This document shows, piece after piece, positions 23,305 to 34,181 of a stretch of 64,000 nt of DNA (positions are counted from its first letter, which is position 1; every line of letters begins with the position of its first letter). This DNA is from Acidomyces sp. 'richmondensis' (taxonomy: Eukaryota > Ascomycota > Dothideomycetes > Mycosphaerellales > Teratosphaeriaceae), in assembly GCA_003545705.1 (NCBI GenBank), contig QVLQ01000001.1:1488001-1552000 (forward strand), written 5' to 3'. The notes under the pieces were generated by a model. The model made no database searches. It worked only from the letters and a program-made list of their open reading frames with translations, and was not told the DNA's origin. The translations under genes and the position numbers were made by a program.

Positions 23305-25493
23305 CTAAGCCGACCCTGTTTTACTGCTGTCTTTGTTCCAGAAAGTTGATGCCCAGCCTTTGATTACCTCGATTTTACCAGACACCCAATCCCACCAGCG
23401 ATTTATTCCCTCGTGCTTCTCTCCATACGTAATATCATCATGCTCTGCCGGCATTGGTGGAGATGCATCTCCAACAGACTGTGCAGGCGAGGTCGGGGAA
23501 ACGGTGGGTACGCCTTCAGTAGGCAACATAAAGTCTGGTCGGTTCAGTACATGAGGAGTCACAGGTGGGCTGTGTGTGGTGGTGTGCGGCTGTGCTTTAT
23601 CGGGAAGAACAAGATCATCGCTATCTTGAGGATCATCAGGAACTTCGGGGGGATCATTGGAGTTGTGTTTGTCCTGTGGGTTTAGTGGAAGTCGTAGGGA
23701 ACCATTGTTAGGTACAGGATTGATGCCTATACTGTCGCAAACGATGTTATAGACCTCGGTGTTTTGGAAAGGTTCCAGCAGGCTTCCAGCAACGTGTGGG
23801 AATGCCGGTCCTCTAGCTACAAAGATCGCTCGCATGAGGGGATGTAAGTTGTCATAACCGTGCAATCCATGCAGCCCCCAGCTTTCAGCCTTCCCTTCGG
23901 CCACGTTGTATTCATCTTTGGTCACGACTGCCCATCCGGTCTTCGGGACGATCCACAATGGCGCAATCCGTGCATTTTTCGTGAAATGATACCGCTCGGG
24001 CATATTTTGGTCTCGAAGAAAGACTTCAAATTGACCCTTATATTTTGTCATCCGCGACTTTTCAAGAAGCTTGCTGTAAAGGTCCTTGATGTGAGCTTCC
24101 GAAGAGTTCTTTGGCCTCATTCCATACAAAGGCCATCCATCGATGTGCTCGATGAGATTCGTGTCAAGCAGATCTTCAAGCTGGATTAAACGCTTGGTTG
24201 ATATGGTTGCCATACCATGATCAGAGACAATAATTATGTTCACGATATTGGTAAGATTTCGCTCATCAATGCCATGGAAGATCTGGCCTAACATATCATC
24301 CACTTCGGCGATTGTTGAGCGAATGGATGTGCTATTTGGTCCATACAGATGTCCATCAAAATCGATATTCGGCACATATGCCGCGATGAATTGGGGTCGA
24401 TTCATCTCCTTTTCCTGATTATTCGGCAGATCTAACCATTCCAAGATCCGCTTCGCTTTGTTGGTCAGTGGCTCGAATTCGTTAAACTTGTCTACGTGAG
24501 TTGGTTCAACACCGCCAATGTGTGCTTCGCTAAAAGTTTGGGTTGTTAGCGGTCACATCTATCTCACGAATGAATTCATAGAACAAGACATTACCTTCCA
24601 GGCCACATGTGAATGGCAGTCGTTACTCCAGCCAGTTCGGCGGTCACCCAGACAGGCTCCGCATTCCACCACTTGGGAGTCATGCTCCGAGCGGGATCCG
24701 TATAATAGAACTCCTCATGCATCTCTGGATCCCAAAAAGTATTGCCGACAATCCCGTGGCTTTCCGGATGTAGTCCAGTCACAAGGGTGAAATGATTTGG
24801 AAACGTAAGAGATGGGAACGAAGGAAACATATACTTTGGCGACACGCCGGAGCGAACAAATTCAGAGAGGGTTGGGGTGAGGTTACGATGCAAGAAGTCG
24901 GCCCGGAAGCCATCCAAGGAGATCAAAATGGTGGTTGGTGCAAAGATATGGCTTCCATTGGAGAGTTGCTGCGGGACATAGCGTGTTCCTCTCGTGTGAT
25001 GTTTGCTGTTCGAGGCCAGCCAGGCACCATAGAGAGCAGCAAGGAAAGCAATGATGATGACGACATGAATCATCGCGAATTTGAAGAGCCGCGATCGCTT
25101 GGACTGCCTTTGTCTTGCCTGTGCAACACCCAATTGACCCATATCAACTTCACTTGAATGTCCGCTGCTTTCAGTGCTGCTCGAGCGTGGCCCGCCTTCC
25201 TCCATCTCATACATCAGCTCCCTTCTTTCAACGCCGCCACCTCGCCTCCTTCTGTTTCTTCCTTTTGACTTGTCTGAGAGGCGGAGGTCGTCACGGGAAT
25301 TTTTTCTGAACAGCGAAGAGACTGTCCCCGTCCTTCTTTGATTGACCAACAACCGCTCAGCATCTTCTTCTGCGGTCAAAGTTTCGTGATCGTGCTCCCG
25401 AATTTCCGTGGAGGTTCTTCCATACATTCGTTCGTCGTCACTTCCACCATCGGAACAGCCTTGTCCAACTGATCGGTACTCTTTCGATGACAT
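23305..25493 (-). CDS. Type I phosphodiesterase / nucleotide pyrophosphatase
   Basis: Exons 25493..24595 and 24529..23305, with a 65-nt intron (GTAATG...TTTTAG, phase 2), encode 707 residues. It is a type II membrane protein: about 136 charged cytosolic residues, a helix at about 137-160 (FKFAMIHVVIIIAFLAALYG), then the extracellular or luminal alkaline-phosphatase-fold domain. The first metal aspartate is Asp194 in ILISLDGFRADF. The nucleophile is Thr230 in MFPSFPSLTFPNHFTLVTGL. NIDFDGHLYGP, IIVSDHGM and HGLHGYDN supply the remaining metal ligands. The family hydrolyses nucleotide pyrophosphate bonds; yeast Npp1 and Npp2 are the models. After the domain comes an acidic, Pro-rich tail of about 130 residues. 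An ATG 15 nt upstream (25508) is also possible. Confidence 0.93.
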
Positions 25494-26243
25494 CGCAAAG
25501 TCGAACAATCAATTCACGGGTAATGATGGGGCTTGCACATCATAGAGAGGGATGCTCCGTGATCAGAGCCTTCAATATGACAAGGATCAAAGGTGGCCGA
25601 AGGGATATTGAAAAAGCAATTGAGGTTGTAAATGGTCCCAGCACATTCCCCGTCCCCGCATCAGCGTTGAAACGCACGGAGCAAGTTTACTTAAAATTTC
25701 TCCAAACGTGCACTTTTCTTTGTCCCATTGATTAGCCCAATCTTCAGCTGAAATTTCTAAGATACATAACAGAACTTCGCCAAGTCATTGAAGCTGTTCC
25801 GTATTGCCCGGTTCATGTTCGACCAGGACACGTGCACGCAACGGCATGACAAAACTCCTGAACCTATCGATCTCCTTAAAAACATCACCTTGTCCCATCC
25901 CCGGTTGGCATTCATGCCATGAAGCGCTATGCTTGTGCCCTAAATTCCACGCTAATGTAATGAATCGAAAATTTGCAAGGAGGCACGGCACGGTCTGCCA
26001 TAGTATATAGCAATAAACGAAGCCCGTAATAAAAAGACGCCACAGTTTTTTCCCACTCAAGTCGGTGGACCGTTTTCCGACAGCGTCCTCGTGGAAGAAG
26101 GCCGATGGTCTGTTGAATAGATAAATAGCATTACGACAGCTGGAAGTCAATGAGCCGCCGATAACGATGTTCTCATCGCATCATATGCCTTGCGCAAACC
26201 AGCTCTAGTGAGGAGAAAAGAATACAGCAAAATCTCGAGCTCG
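25494..26243. other. Intergenic
   Basis: 750 bp carrying the promoter of the pyrophosphatase and the 3' flank of the bHLH gene. A 121-codon minus frame at 25785..26150 has no recognisable motif and is not called. Confidence 0.5.
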
Positions 26244-27962
26244 TCATCGTCCTCCGAAACCATTGTATTCGATTCCTTGCATCGCTGCAGTGGGTGCCAC
26301 GCTGGAGAAAGCCGCAGTCCCCGATGCAGAATTTAAAGGTGGCAGAGAAATTCCTGATGTGCCGTTTGTCTGTGCTCCTACCTGCTGGCTGAGCTGGGAG
26401 GTAAAGTGACCATAAACATGCGGCGCATTTGGATCCAATCGCCGAAGGTGCTGGTGCATGACCTGGACCTCAGTTTTGAGCATGTCATTCTCCTTCTGCG
26501 CTTCTCTGACGTAGTCAGAATCTCGCTGTAAACGCTGCATTTCGTTATGCATTTGCCGCTCCATATGCTGCAAACTCCGAATATAATCAATCGCTATATC
26601 GAGTCAGATTCTGGTGACTTAAGGATCAGTTGTGTGATAAACAATACCTTTCGTAAGAATCTCCCATTTGCTCGCCTTTGCACCGCCGCTGGATGGAACA
26701 GCCTTGTTCAGCTCTTCGAACAAATCTTTCATCTCGCTGCGACGCTTCCTTTCGGCAAGCTTGTGGCTCACCCGTAATTCTGGCGTTCTGCTGTAATTAC
26801 CAGTGCCTTGTGAGGGCATGCTCTCGTTCTGCAAGCTCGCAATACTCCTATGTTGTAAAGTGTGATGGTGTGTGGTAGCTTGTTCTTCGTCGAAGCGTCG
26901 TTGGCCGACCGGAAGATGCGAGTCTGTAGAGAAAATACTACTTCGAACGGATGAAGCGGCGACGCTATTCTGTCGCGAAACACCATGGTGTGCATTCGAT
27001 TCGCCGCTGTCTGAGTCTCGTCTCTCTTCCGGTATGGGCTGGTCTGGAAAAGCCCAAGGGAAGCCTTTTGTAGGATCTTGAGCAGTCGGATTAGGTCCAC
27101 CAGGTGTCCGACCAACAGGCATTATGGGTGGAGCCTGGCGAGGTGCATGACCTCGCAGACTGGATCGCCCGCTGAGTGGCGACATTGGGCCAGCCCCGTT
27201 CGGTCGGCGTAGGCTGGCCGCAAGGGAGACTTGGGATGTATTTGCACTTTCGTATGGTGAGGTCGGGTTGTTGATGTACAGGTTGTTAAAGTTCTGATGC
27301 ATCCGACTGTCCACAGAACTACGTCTTGATTCCAGGGTCGCATAGTCTCTTGAGTCGCGATTAGGCTCATGATGGAATCCTTGATTGATGGATGGCAGTG
27401 CTGAGCTCGGGGGCTGCGCCGAATGCGGTATGCGTGCAGATTGGGGTGTATTTGGCACAGATCCTCGCGGCGGTGAGTCGTCTGGATTCAGCAAGGTGTG
27501 TACTTGCAGTCCTTGATTGTTGACCGAATTGTCTGGAATTGCATGGCGATTAGCACACAATCACTGTGGTAAAGAGCGTCTTTAGAATACAAGGACGTTC
27601 GCCCATGTGCAACCATCATGAGCTATCAAGAGCACGTCGTATTATGGGAAGCCCATAAAACAGTCAATATCTGATGCAATTGGATGTATATGTGAAGGTA
27701 ATTCAATTGTGGGCCGTCAGACGATGATGAAACTATCACGCTTAACTAGCGACAGTAAAAGCAAGAAGGCGGACTTACACTTGCTTTGAGGAGGAGGCCA
27801 AGTGCCAGAATCACGAGAGGGCTCATTAAGAGACGCTTGCTCCGGCGAGAGTTTCATCGTTTGGCCTGGGAGACCGTTGGTCAGACTGGAAATGGATGGG
27901 AGTCCTTGGCCGTGTGTTTGCTGGGTGATGGCAGGCGACGCCATGGCGCCACCCGATGCCAT
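26244..27962 (-). CDS. bHLH transcription factor (Esc1-like)
   Basis: Three exons, 27962..27779, 27532..26648 and 26593..26244 (introns of 246 and 54 nt), encode 472 residues. Most of the protein is Ser/Pro/Gln-rich and disordered. The bHLH domain lies at about residues 310-370 and is split by the second intron. The basic region is RVSHKLAERKRRSEMKDLFE, with the His-Glu-Arg pattern that reads E-box DNA. Helix 2 is restored by splicing as ASKWEILTKAIDYIRSLQHM. A leucine-zipper-like coil (QKENDMLKTEVQVMHQHLRR) follows directly, which would aid dimerisation. The domain resembles S. pombe Esc1 and Aspergillus homologues. Targets are unknown. The upstream region is unusually GC-rich and long. Confidence 0.88.
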
Positions 27963-28510
27963 CTGATGAAACGGAGGGAAATGCGCGAGCAGGACAGTGA
28001 GGACGGCGACTGGTCAGGATGGGCGGAGTGGCCAAGGCAGTCGGTGGTGGATGCGGTCGTGACAGGAGTGATAAAAGTCGGCTAATCGCGCAATCCTTCG
28101 TGCAGACCCGGGAAGCCTTGCGAGTTTCACAAAGTGGTTGAGAGGGATTAGGTTTCCGGTGATTCAGCGGTCGTGGGTCAAAAACCAAATGCGTGCAGGC
28201 GGGGTTGTGTAGCACCTCCAGAGGTCGGAGAACGTGCTGCTGGAAGAAAGCAAAGGTTTTGGTGGAGGGTGGTGTTGCGCCGTGAGATGGCTCGTGGGCC
28301 TCGAGGCACCAGCACGGATGCGGACGAGGCTGCAGCCAGGTGGAGGGGGAGGAGGCCGACGCTGCGGTTCGACGAAAGAAAACGCCCGGCCAGAAGGCCG
28401 GAAATGCGAGACAAATTCAGACAATCACCGCCGTTCAATGACGGAAGCGACAGTGGTTGGGGTCGAAGCGCCGCCTCGACGGCTCCGCGTTGACTGTTTT
28501 GCTCCCCTCG

Positions 28511-28603
28511 GTGGAGGTGGAGGCGGCGGCGGCGGGAATCTTAGGGCCTAGGTGGCGAAGGCCGGCGCGAAGCACTCAATCGGCGGCGGCGGCGGCGGCG
28601 GTC
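28511..28603. repeat. GGC/GGA triplet low-complexity tracts
   Basis: Two runs of Gly-type triplets: GGTGGAGGTGGAGGC followed by GGC units near 28511-28540, and seven GGC units at about 28581-28601. They lie in the GC-rich upstream region of the bHLH gene. Confidence 0.8.
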
Positions 28604-29448
28604 AGACGAACGGCAAATCCGGTCAGATGGGCAGGAGCGGCGGGATGGCCGGTGGTCATGAGCATGCGCGTGTCGGAGGCTTTGTTCGTGCCTTGCATGA
28701 ACCACTGGTAGTGCTGGCGGTCCGTGCGACGGTTGGCGAGGTCTGCGCTTCGCACTCCCGCTGTCTGTCAAACACCACGCTGCCCGTCGGTGCTTCGCGC
28801 TGCGCCGTGTCGCAGAGGTCGTGGGAGGGAGTTGATATGGCGCCGCCCCCCGCCCCAGCTGCTCGTCTCCCCGGGCACTCAGCGACTCAATGCGCGATCG
28901 CCGAGCTAGTGCAAATTGGAGCCGGCAACGGACACGTGGGAGGAGAGCGGGATCTGGCTATGCCCAACCGGGCCATTTGCGTGAAAAGTGGTCAATCCCT
29001 GCCTCATTCCCCTACCCGGCCGGGTTGCACACGTGTCACGCCCGCGGTCCTGCGGGCCCCGGTCCACGTCCTGTCGCCCAACTGCAGACCGTGAGACCGC
29101 ACCCTCCGACGTGACGACCAGACCCCCCCCTCTCTACGCCCGACTCCCCGCCGCTCGGCAGGGGTGACCTAGACGTATGCGTATGTATGTACGCCTGCTT
29201 TTGCAGTGCCGACACGTGCGGTGGGTTTAATATTTCCGGCCAATGCATGCCTACTCGTCTACCGTCTACCACCATCTACCGTCTGCCGTCTCCGACTGGT
29301 TCGGGTCCAGCCTCTCTGCCGAAGCGCTTCTGTGGACAGCATGTGGGCCCGCCGCTAGATCGACGGGGCTTCATGGTGCGGAGAATGCAAATCAATAGCT
29401 GCAGCAAGGAGTGGGCAACGTCAAATCTGGGCTTCCAGGGCCTGCTCG

Positions 29449-29478
29449 GTGCAGAGCGGTGCAGAGCAGTGCAGAGCA
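29449..29478. repeat. Three imperfect copies of GTGCAGAGC
   Basis: A 9-10 bp unit is repeated in tandem three times (spacers G and A differ). Directly visible in the sequence. Function unknown. Confidence 0.7.
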
Positions 29479-30258
29479 CCGCATGAGTGCTGTACCGCCA
29501 GGACGACCAGGCGTCTGGGTCATTCTGTCACTCTGTGCAACGTCCTTTTTCTTCCTGCGACAAATCGATGATCGCGCCACAGCCACTGGCCGACACCACA
29601 AGGTTAGACTCGTCGAGCGCAACGCCGGCGAGTCGCTGCACCTCTTGGCTGCTGCTACGCCGCGGTGCTTGATGTTACCTGTACGTCTCACGTGCGCAGG
29701 CGCGATTTTACCTAGGCTCATTGCTCAAGATGCTGGCCAGATGATCGGCGCCCGCGTGAACTTTTCGCTCGCTCTTACACACCAGAATTGTCGATGAGGT
29801 GGTGATGCTGCTGCATACCCCACGCGCGACTGATTTGGCGGCCTCTCGAGATAGGCCCTGAAGGTAGCGATCATAAAAACGTCCGGATTTGAGTTATCAT
29901 TGTTGTATGATTTTGCGCAATGGAGTGAAGTTTCACAATGTTTGTGGACCGCGGCATGCAGTGCAGATGGCCGTCAGGCACGGTGAGCCATACGTGGATG
30001 TTATGATTGGCCCGCAGAAACAAATCCCACAATCATGTCAATGGCCTTTGTCCGCACCGTTCTTCGAAGGGTTTCTGCAGGGTTAGGTTGGAGCCAAGTT
30101 TCGCGTGCCGAATGCCCGAGGAGCTCGTGTTTTTCGCAAATAATAAAAAATCAGGCAGGCATGTTCCAAATATGCACTGCCTATCGCGAAGATCCACTTG
30201 CCTCCGCGCTACTCTTTAAGGCAAGGATGTATCTACACCTCATGCACATGTTTTACTT

Positions 30259-30282
30259 GCATGTATGCATGCATGCATGTAC
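30259..30282. repeat. ATGC microsatellite
   Basis: A short run of GCAT/ATGC units, self-complementary, downstream of the UDP-sugar transporter gene. Confidence 0.7.
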
Positions 30283-30485
30283 CTAGTTCAGGTACTTGAG
30301 CGGCAAAAATCGCATGCTTAGTAATAATCAAACAAAAGTACCGTCGCTTTAACACAATTTCGAACAATACGAAGGCTCGAGATCGGTATTTCGAATGGTA
30401 GTTCCCGCTGTATCACTACAATATTCCTCCATAGAACGCAGTCATCGGGTGCAATGAACACGTCTAAACCCTTCTATCGCTCTTT

Positions 30486-31764
30486 TTACGTCCTTTTAAT
30501 TGATCCATTCGCGTGAGCCGCACCCTCATCCAAGACCTTTCGCTTTCGCGGCAGTCGCCAACTAGTTTCCCAGCCATAAAGAGCACCACTCCCAAAGACC
30601 AGTGAGGCGCCTAGTATCATCTTAGCACCGAGGTGATGTCCAAATAGAAGCGTGCTAAAGATGAAGGAGACCAATTTACGAATGTTCAACACTATGGTCA
30701 CCGTCACTGCCGAAGACTTAGCGGAGAGCAAATTCACACCTGAGATACACGCTAGCTGTGTGGCCGCATTAACAGTCAGGAAGAGCACGCCAAGCGGTAC
30801 CCTCTCGATCAGTCGGCAAAGAATCGTCATTACAAAATCTGATAAACGGGAGTCGAGTACGCGATTTTCTTGTTTAAATATGGCTGCTTGCCGTAGGTCC
30901 AGAGCTGGTGTATTCGATAACCTGACAAACTGACGTTGTAAAGTTCCAGAGAGTGGCAAAAATAAGGGCAGGCTGAGTACATGAGAGTAAAATAGGTTCT
31001 CGGTCCAATTTGCTTTGTACGTGGCGTATGTATCTTCAACGTAAGCGCCCATATATGCCGACATGAGTTGCGCAATCAATAATATGAGAAGACCGGCTGC
31101 GAAATCGGAAGCTGTTGAGTCGCTCTCCAGGCTAAGACGTTTGCCCTGCATGATGTTAGAAAAACAGGCTCGGATTTGATCGAGGGTAGTTGAAAAGACC
31201 TTGCTCTCTGAGTCTGCCCATGCGCTGACAAGAACGCCGAAGGTCAGGAGATAGACGCTGAGGACCTGCAGCATGCTATATCGCTTTCCCCTGATATAAC
31301 CGGCTAACATGGTCGTAACGCTGCCAAAACTGCGCAATATTATGTGCACAGGCACGGTGATGTTGAACGCAAAAGCCCAATTGTTCAGCATATTTATAGT
31401 GTAGAACATTGCCGCAATGAAAGCCCATCTGAGCAATGGAACATTCGGTGGTCGAACGCCATAAGGGCTCTCGAAAGATGCTTGAGATGGATACGCAGCA
31501 AGGGCTGTCAACAAAAATTGGAAAAAGGTGATCAAAAGTCCTGGTCGAGCGTGAGTAGGTTCTAGACGCCCATTTATACTCATTCGACAACTATACCGCT
31601 TGCTGGTTCGCTCCTACGCGTATATTAGGACATCTATCCCCTGGTCATGACTCTGGGTTTGCATACTTAAGTATTGCTTCGAGGGCAAAAACATTTGAGC
31701 AGCATCCGCCAAATATGAGCAGAACCGTAGCCAGCGGACCTAGTGTGAGTATCATTGCAATCAT
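30486..31764 (-). CDS. UDP-sugar (UDP-GlcNAc) transporter, Yea4-like UAA family
   Basis: Exons 31764..31667 and 31590..30486 (76-nt intron) encode about 400 residues. Exon 1 is short and carries the diagnostic first helix LATVLLIFGGCCSNVFALEA, which no long frame shows. Exon 2 continues with PGLLITFFQFLLTALAAYPS, NVPLLRWAFIAAMFYTINML and NNWAFAFNITVPVHIILRSF, all typical of the UAA/SLC35B nucleotide-sugar transporters. The C-terminal helices include TVTIVLNIRKLVSFIFSTLL and FGSGALYGWETSW. Yeast Yea4 moves UDP-N-acetylglucosamine into the endoplasmic reticulum for chitin synthesis, and that role is inferred. The acceptor at 31591 keeps frame but leaves about ten extra residues (NCRMSINGRL) before the conserved part, so the exact junction is uncertain. 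Another in-frame ATG lies at 31755. Confidence 0.88.
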
Positions 31765-32357
31765 GAAACTGTATTGGCTGCTGACCTGGAACCAACGCAA
31801 TAGCAGTGAAGCACAGATGAAAAGGGGCCAGTAATTTCATTAAAGAGAATGTACTGCGATTTTGGTACATATTGTGCCTAAGAGTATTTCCACTAATTTG
31901 ACACCAACAGTTAGCGCTACTTTATTTAGGTGGCCAAAAGTATTTGCACCTGAATCCTTTGTTTAACCTACTTTCACTCGTTCAAACGCTTTACCGTATT
32001 TTGTGCAAGTACATTTGATCAATATGTTACAGCAAATTGACAAGAAATATAATGGTAAATACAGTTTCCATTCAGTACGTACCACGTGAGAGGTAATGAC
32101 ATCCAACCATCACAATCTTAGGAAAGACAGCCACCGAAGTGAAACGAATAGCACCCCGACGCCGTCACAATCTCCTGAAATGAAGCTCAATCTCGTAAAG
32201 TTGTCTTGTTACAATCCCCAACAATCCAAATTTGATCTGAAAAGCAATGATCTTCACTATCGTCATAAAAGGTGCAAGCGGCGAAAAGCCACTGCGACCT
32301 TTTTGCCCCTGGCCCTCGACGAACACATAGCCCGCATGACACCAGTGATCATACAAG
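31765..32357. other. AT-rich intergenic stretch
   Basis: Promoter side of the transporter and 3' side of the next gene. No coding signal. Confidence 0.5.
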
Positions 32358-33071
32358 TTACGGTCCGCTGCTGGCGCTATTGCCTATACTGATCTCTGTT
32401 GGATAAATGTGCACGGCAAATAGTCTTCCGATTTCCATGTTCCGCAAAAACGCTCGCTCATGAGTGAGCCAGAGTGGTTCGCCGTGAAAATGGTTCGCCG
32501 GCTGTGGAAATGCTTCATCAGCTGCAATATGGGCTCCAATCTCAGAGAACGGATCACCAAGGTTCATACTATGTGTGGAATCAGTATGAGAAGTGGTGCT
32601 ATAGCGAGACTGAATGATCTCATCGTCGGGAGGCTCGACAACGAGCGACTCTGGAGGTAGAATGCCAGACGTTTCCATGAAACTGAAACTTGCCCTTGGA
32701 TGGCCCTCATTATTGGGTTGGTGGACTTGAGCACGCCAATCTAGCACACGAGCCATGCGGTGAGCCATATGACGATCCACGGCAGTGAGGTTATATTCAA
32801 CTCCTTCCTGCCCTTGAACAGACTCTGTCTCGTCTGAAATTATATTGTATCCGTCGGAAGATATGTGATGCCCTTTGTCCAGAACCACTCCATCACTATC
32901 GCCACCTTTGGAGTCCCCGTTGCTGTTTTCACGACTGGAGGAGCATGCACAACCGAAACGACAGCGGCAGATGACCTTGTCAAGTTGAGGAGGACGTGCA
33001 TCGTCAATCATACCCTCCATATCTAAGGTGCGATCATATTCATTGCGGTGATAACCATTGGAGGATGACAT
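32358..33071 (-). CDS. Hypothetical acidic protein
   Basis: A single uninterrupted frame of 237 codons. The protein is polar and acidic. A small cysteine cluster (KVICRCRFGCACSSS) sits near residue 33-47, and a Pro/Ser-rich middle (ETSGILPPESLVVEPPDDE) and a more ordered end (THERAFLRNMEIGRLFAVHI) follow. There is no signal peptide or membrane helix. I recognise no family. Codon composition looks coding, but no splice or homology argument supports it, so it could be a chance frame. Confidence 0.45.
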   Translation of the reverse strand: MSSSNGYHRNEYDRTLDMEGMIDDARPPQLDKVICRCRFGCACSSSRENSNGDSKGGDSDGVVLDKGHHISSDGYNIISDETESVQGQEGVEYNLTAVDRHMAHRMARVLDWRAQVHQPNNEGHPRASFSFMETSGILPPESLVVEPPDDEIIQSRYSTTSHTDSTHSMNLGDPFSEIGAHIAADEAFPQPANHFHGEPLWLTHERAFLRNMEIGRLFAVHIYPTEISIGNSASSGP

Positions 33072-34181
33072 CTTCCCAGAGCTTACTTAACCTGTGAGTT
33101 GGGACAAAAGCCACGCACAGATCCTCGCCTTTGAAATCCCACCTACAATGGAGATAATAATACAAAATTTTGAGACTGCTTCAGGCTTTCTTAGGTTGTG
33201 AAATGTTCCAACAGCGCCGTGCTGATTAAAAGAACCATATGTCGCATAACAGGACAAAAATCCAGAGATCTGTGCAACAAGCAGAGGTGAGAATGTAAGA
33301 TTGCGATACTAGCAGCGAAACCTGTTTTCACACGGCGCGATGTGCGTTCTATTACTTCCAGAATATGCAAGCACTCTTTTCATCGTCATGCCTTCGAACA
33401 TGTGCCAAATTATGCTGCATGACCGCTACCTACACCGGTTTAAAAGCACGATACCCCCACACTAATTGTTGACACAGTGGGATGATGCACGTTTTGCGCT
33501 CATACAGCATTCTTGGCTCTTCCGCCTCGTTTCTTGTCTGCTACACTGGTAGTAGCGGTTACAATACGTACACCGGTGATGACCAGCAGTTCATGGTTGA
33601 TTCTGCCTCTCTGGCCCCTATTTTGATGTTCGAGGGAAGCGGACAATGACATACAAGACTTCCCATTGAGGTAGACATAGGACGTCAGCTGGGGAAATGC
33701 CTTTCTGCAGTTCATCCTTCCTTATGCACAATAACACTAAAGAAGTTAGTACATAAGCTTAATAAAATATTCTTGTGAGAGGTAAGACTTAAACCGAAGG
33801 AGATGCTGTAGCGATGAGAGCATGCCCAATCGGGGCTCGGCTGCGTAGCCCGCTTCTAAGCGAGATGGAGTATCATCGCGACAAGTGCTGACCGCGCTTC
33901 TATCAAATGTGTCAATCGGCGGCGCCCTATCCTCTAATCTTCGCAAATGGCCGACATACCGGACATTGGAGGGAGGAGGTGGGAATCTGGTATTTAGATT
34001 TTCGATTAAATTACACTCGCCCGGAGGGATACCGTTTATTTGAAGGAGTTAGGTTGCTACAAATTCACCAGCGCGGGAAAGGAGCATGACGGACGCATTT
34101 GCATAATTATACACCTAGCACGTGCTCTATCCGTTCTCATGGTGCAAACCCGTAAGCGCAAGGCAAACCAACCACTTTGCC
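33072..34181. other. Intergenic
   Basis: 1.1 kb between the hypothetical gene and the 3' end of CCT4. Short frames only. Nothing supported. Confidence 0.5.

Larger units (their letters stand above)
27963..30485. other. GC-rich 2.5 kb leader/promoter region of the bHLH gene
   Basis: From the bHLH start to the UDP-sugar transporter's 3' end. About 28.1-29.8 kb is far more GC-rich than the rest of the window and contains overlapping open frames on both strands (up to 180 codons), as expected when stop codons are rare. None has a recognisable motif. Low-complexity tracts of GGC and GGA type occur at about 28504-28601. Short tandem repeats occur near 29255-29295 (CTACCGT-like) and 29449-29478 (three copies of GTGCAGAGC). 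I read it as a long promoter or 5' UTR region rather than genes. Confidence 0.5.

Noticed and set aside
25785..26150. 121-codon minus-strand frame between the NPP and bHLH genes
   Set aside because: No recognisable domain; it lies in the expected 3' flank and promoter space.
28552..29094. 180-codon frame on the plus strand in the GC-rich region
   Set aside because: GC-rich DNA lacks stop codons; open frames overlap on both strands, with no motif and arginine/proline-rich low-complexity translation.
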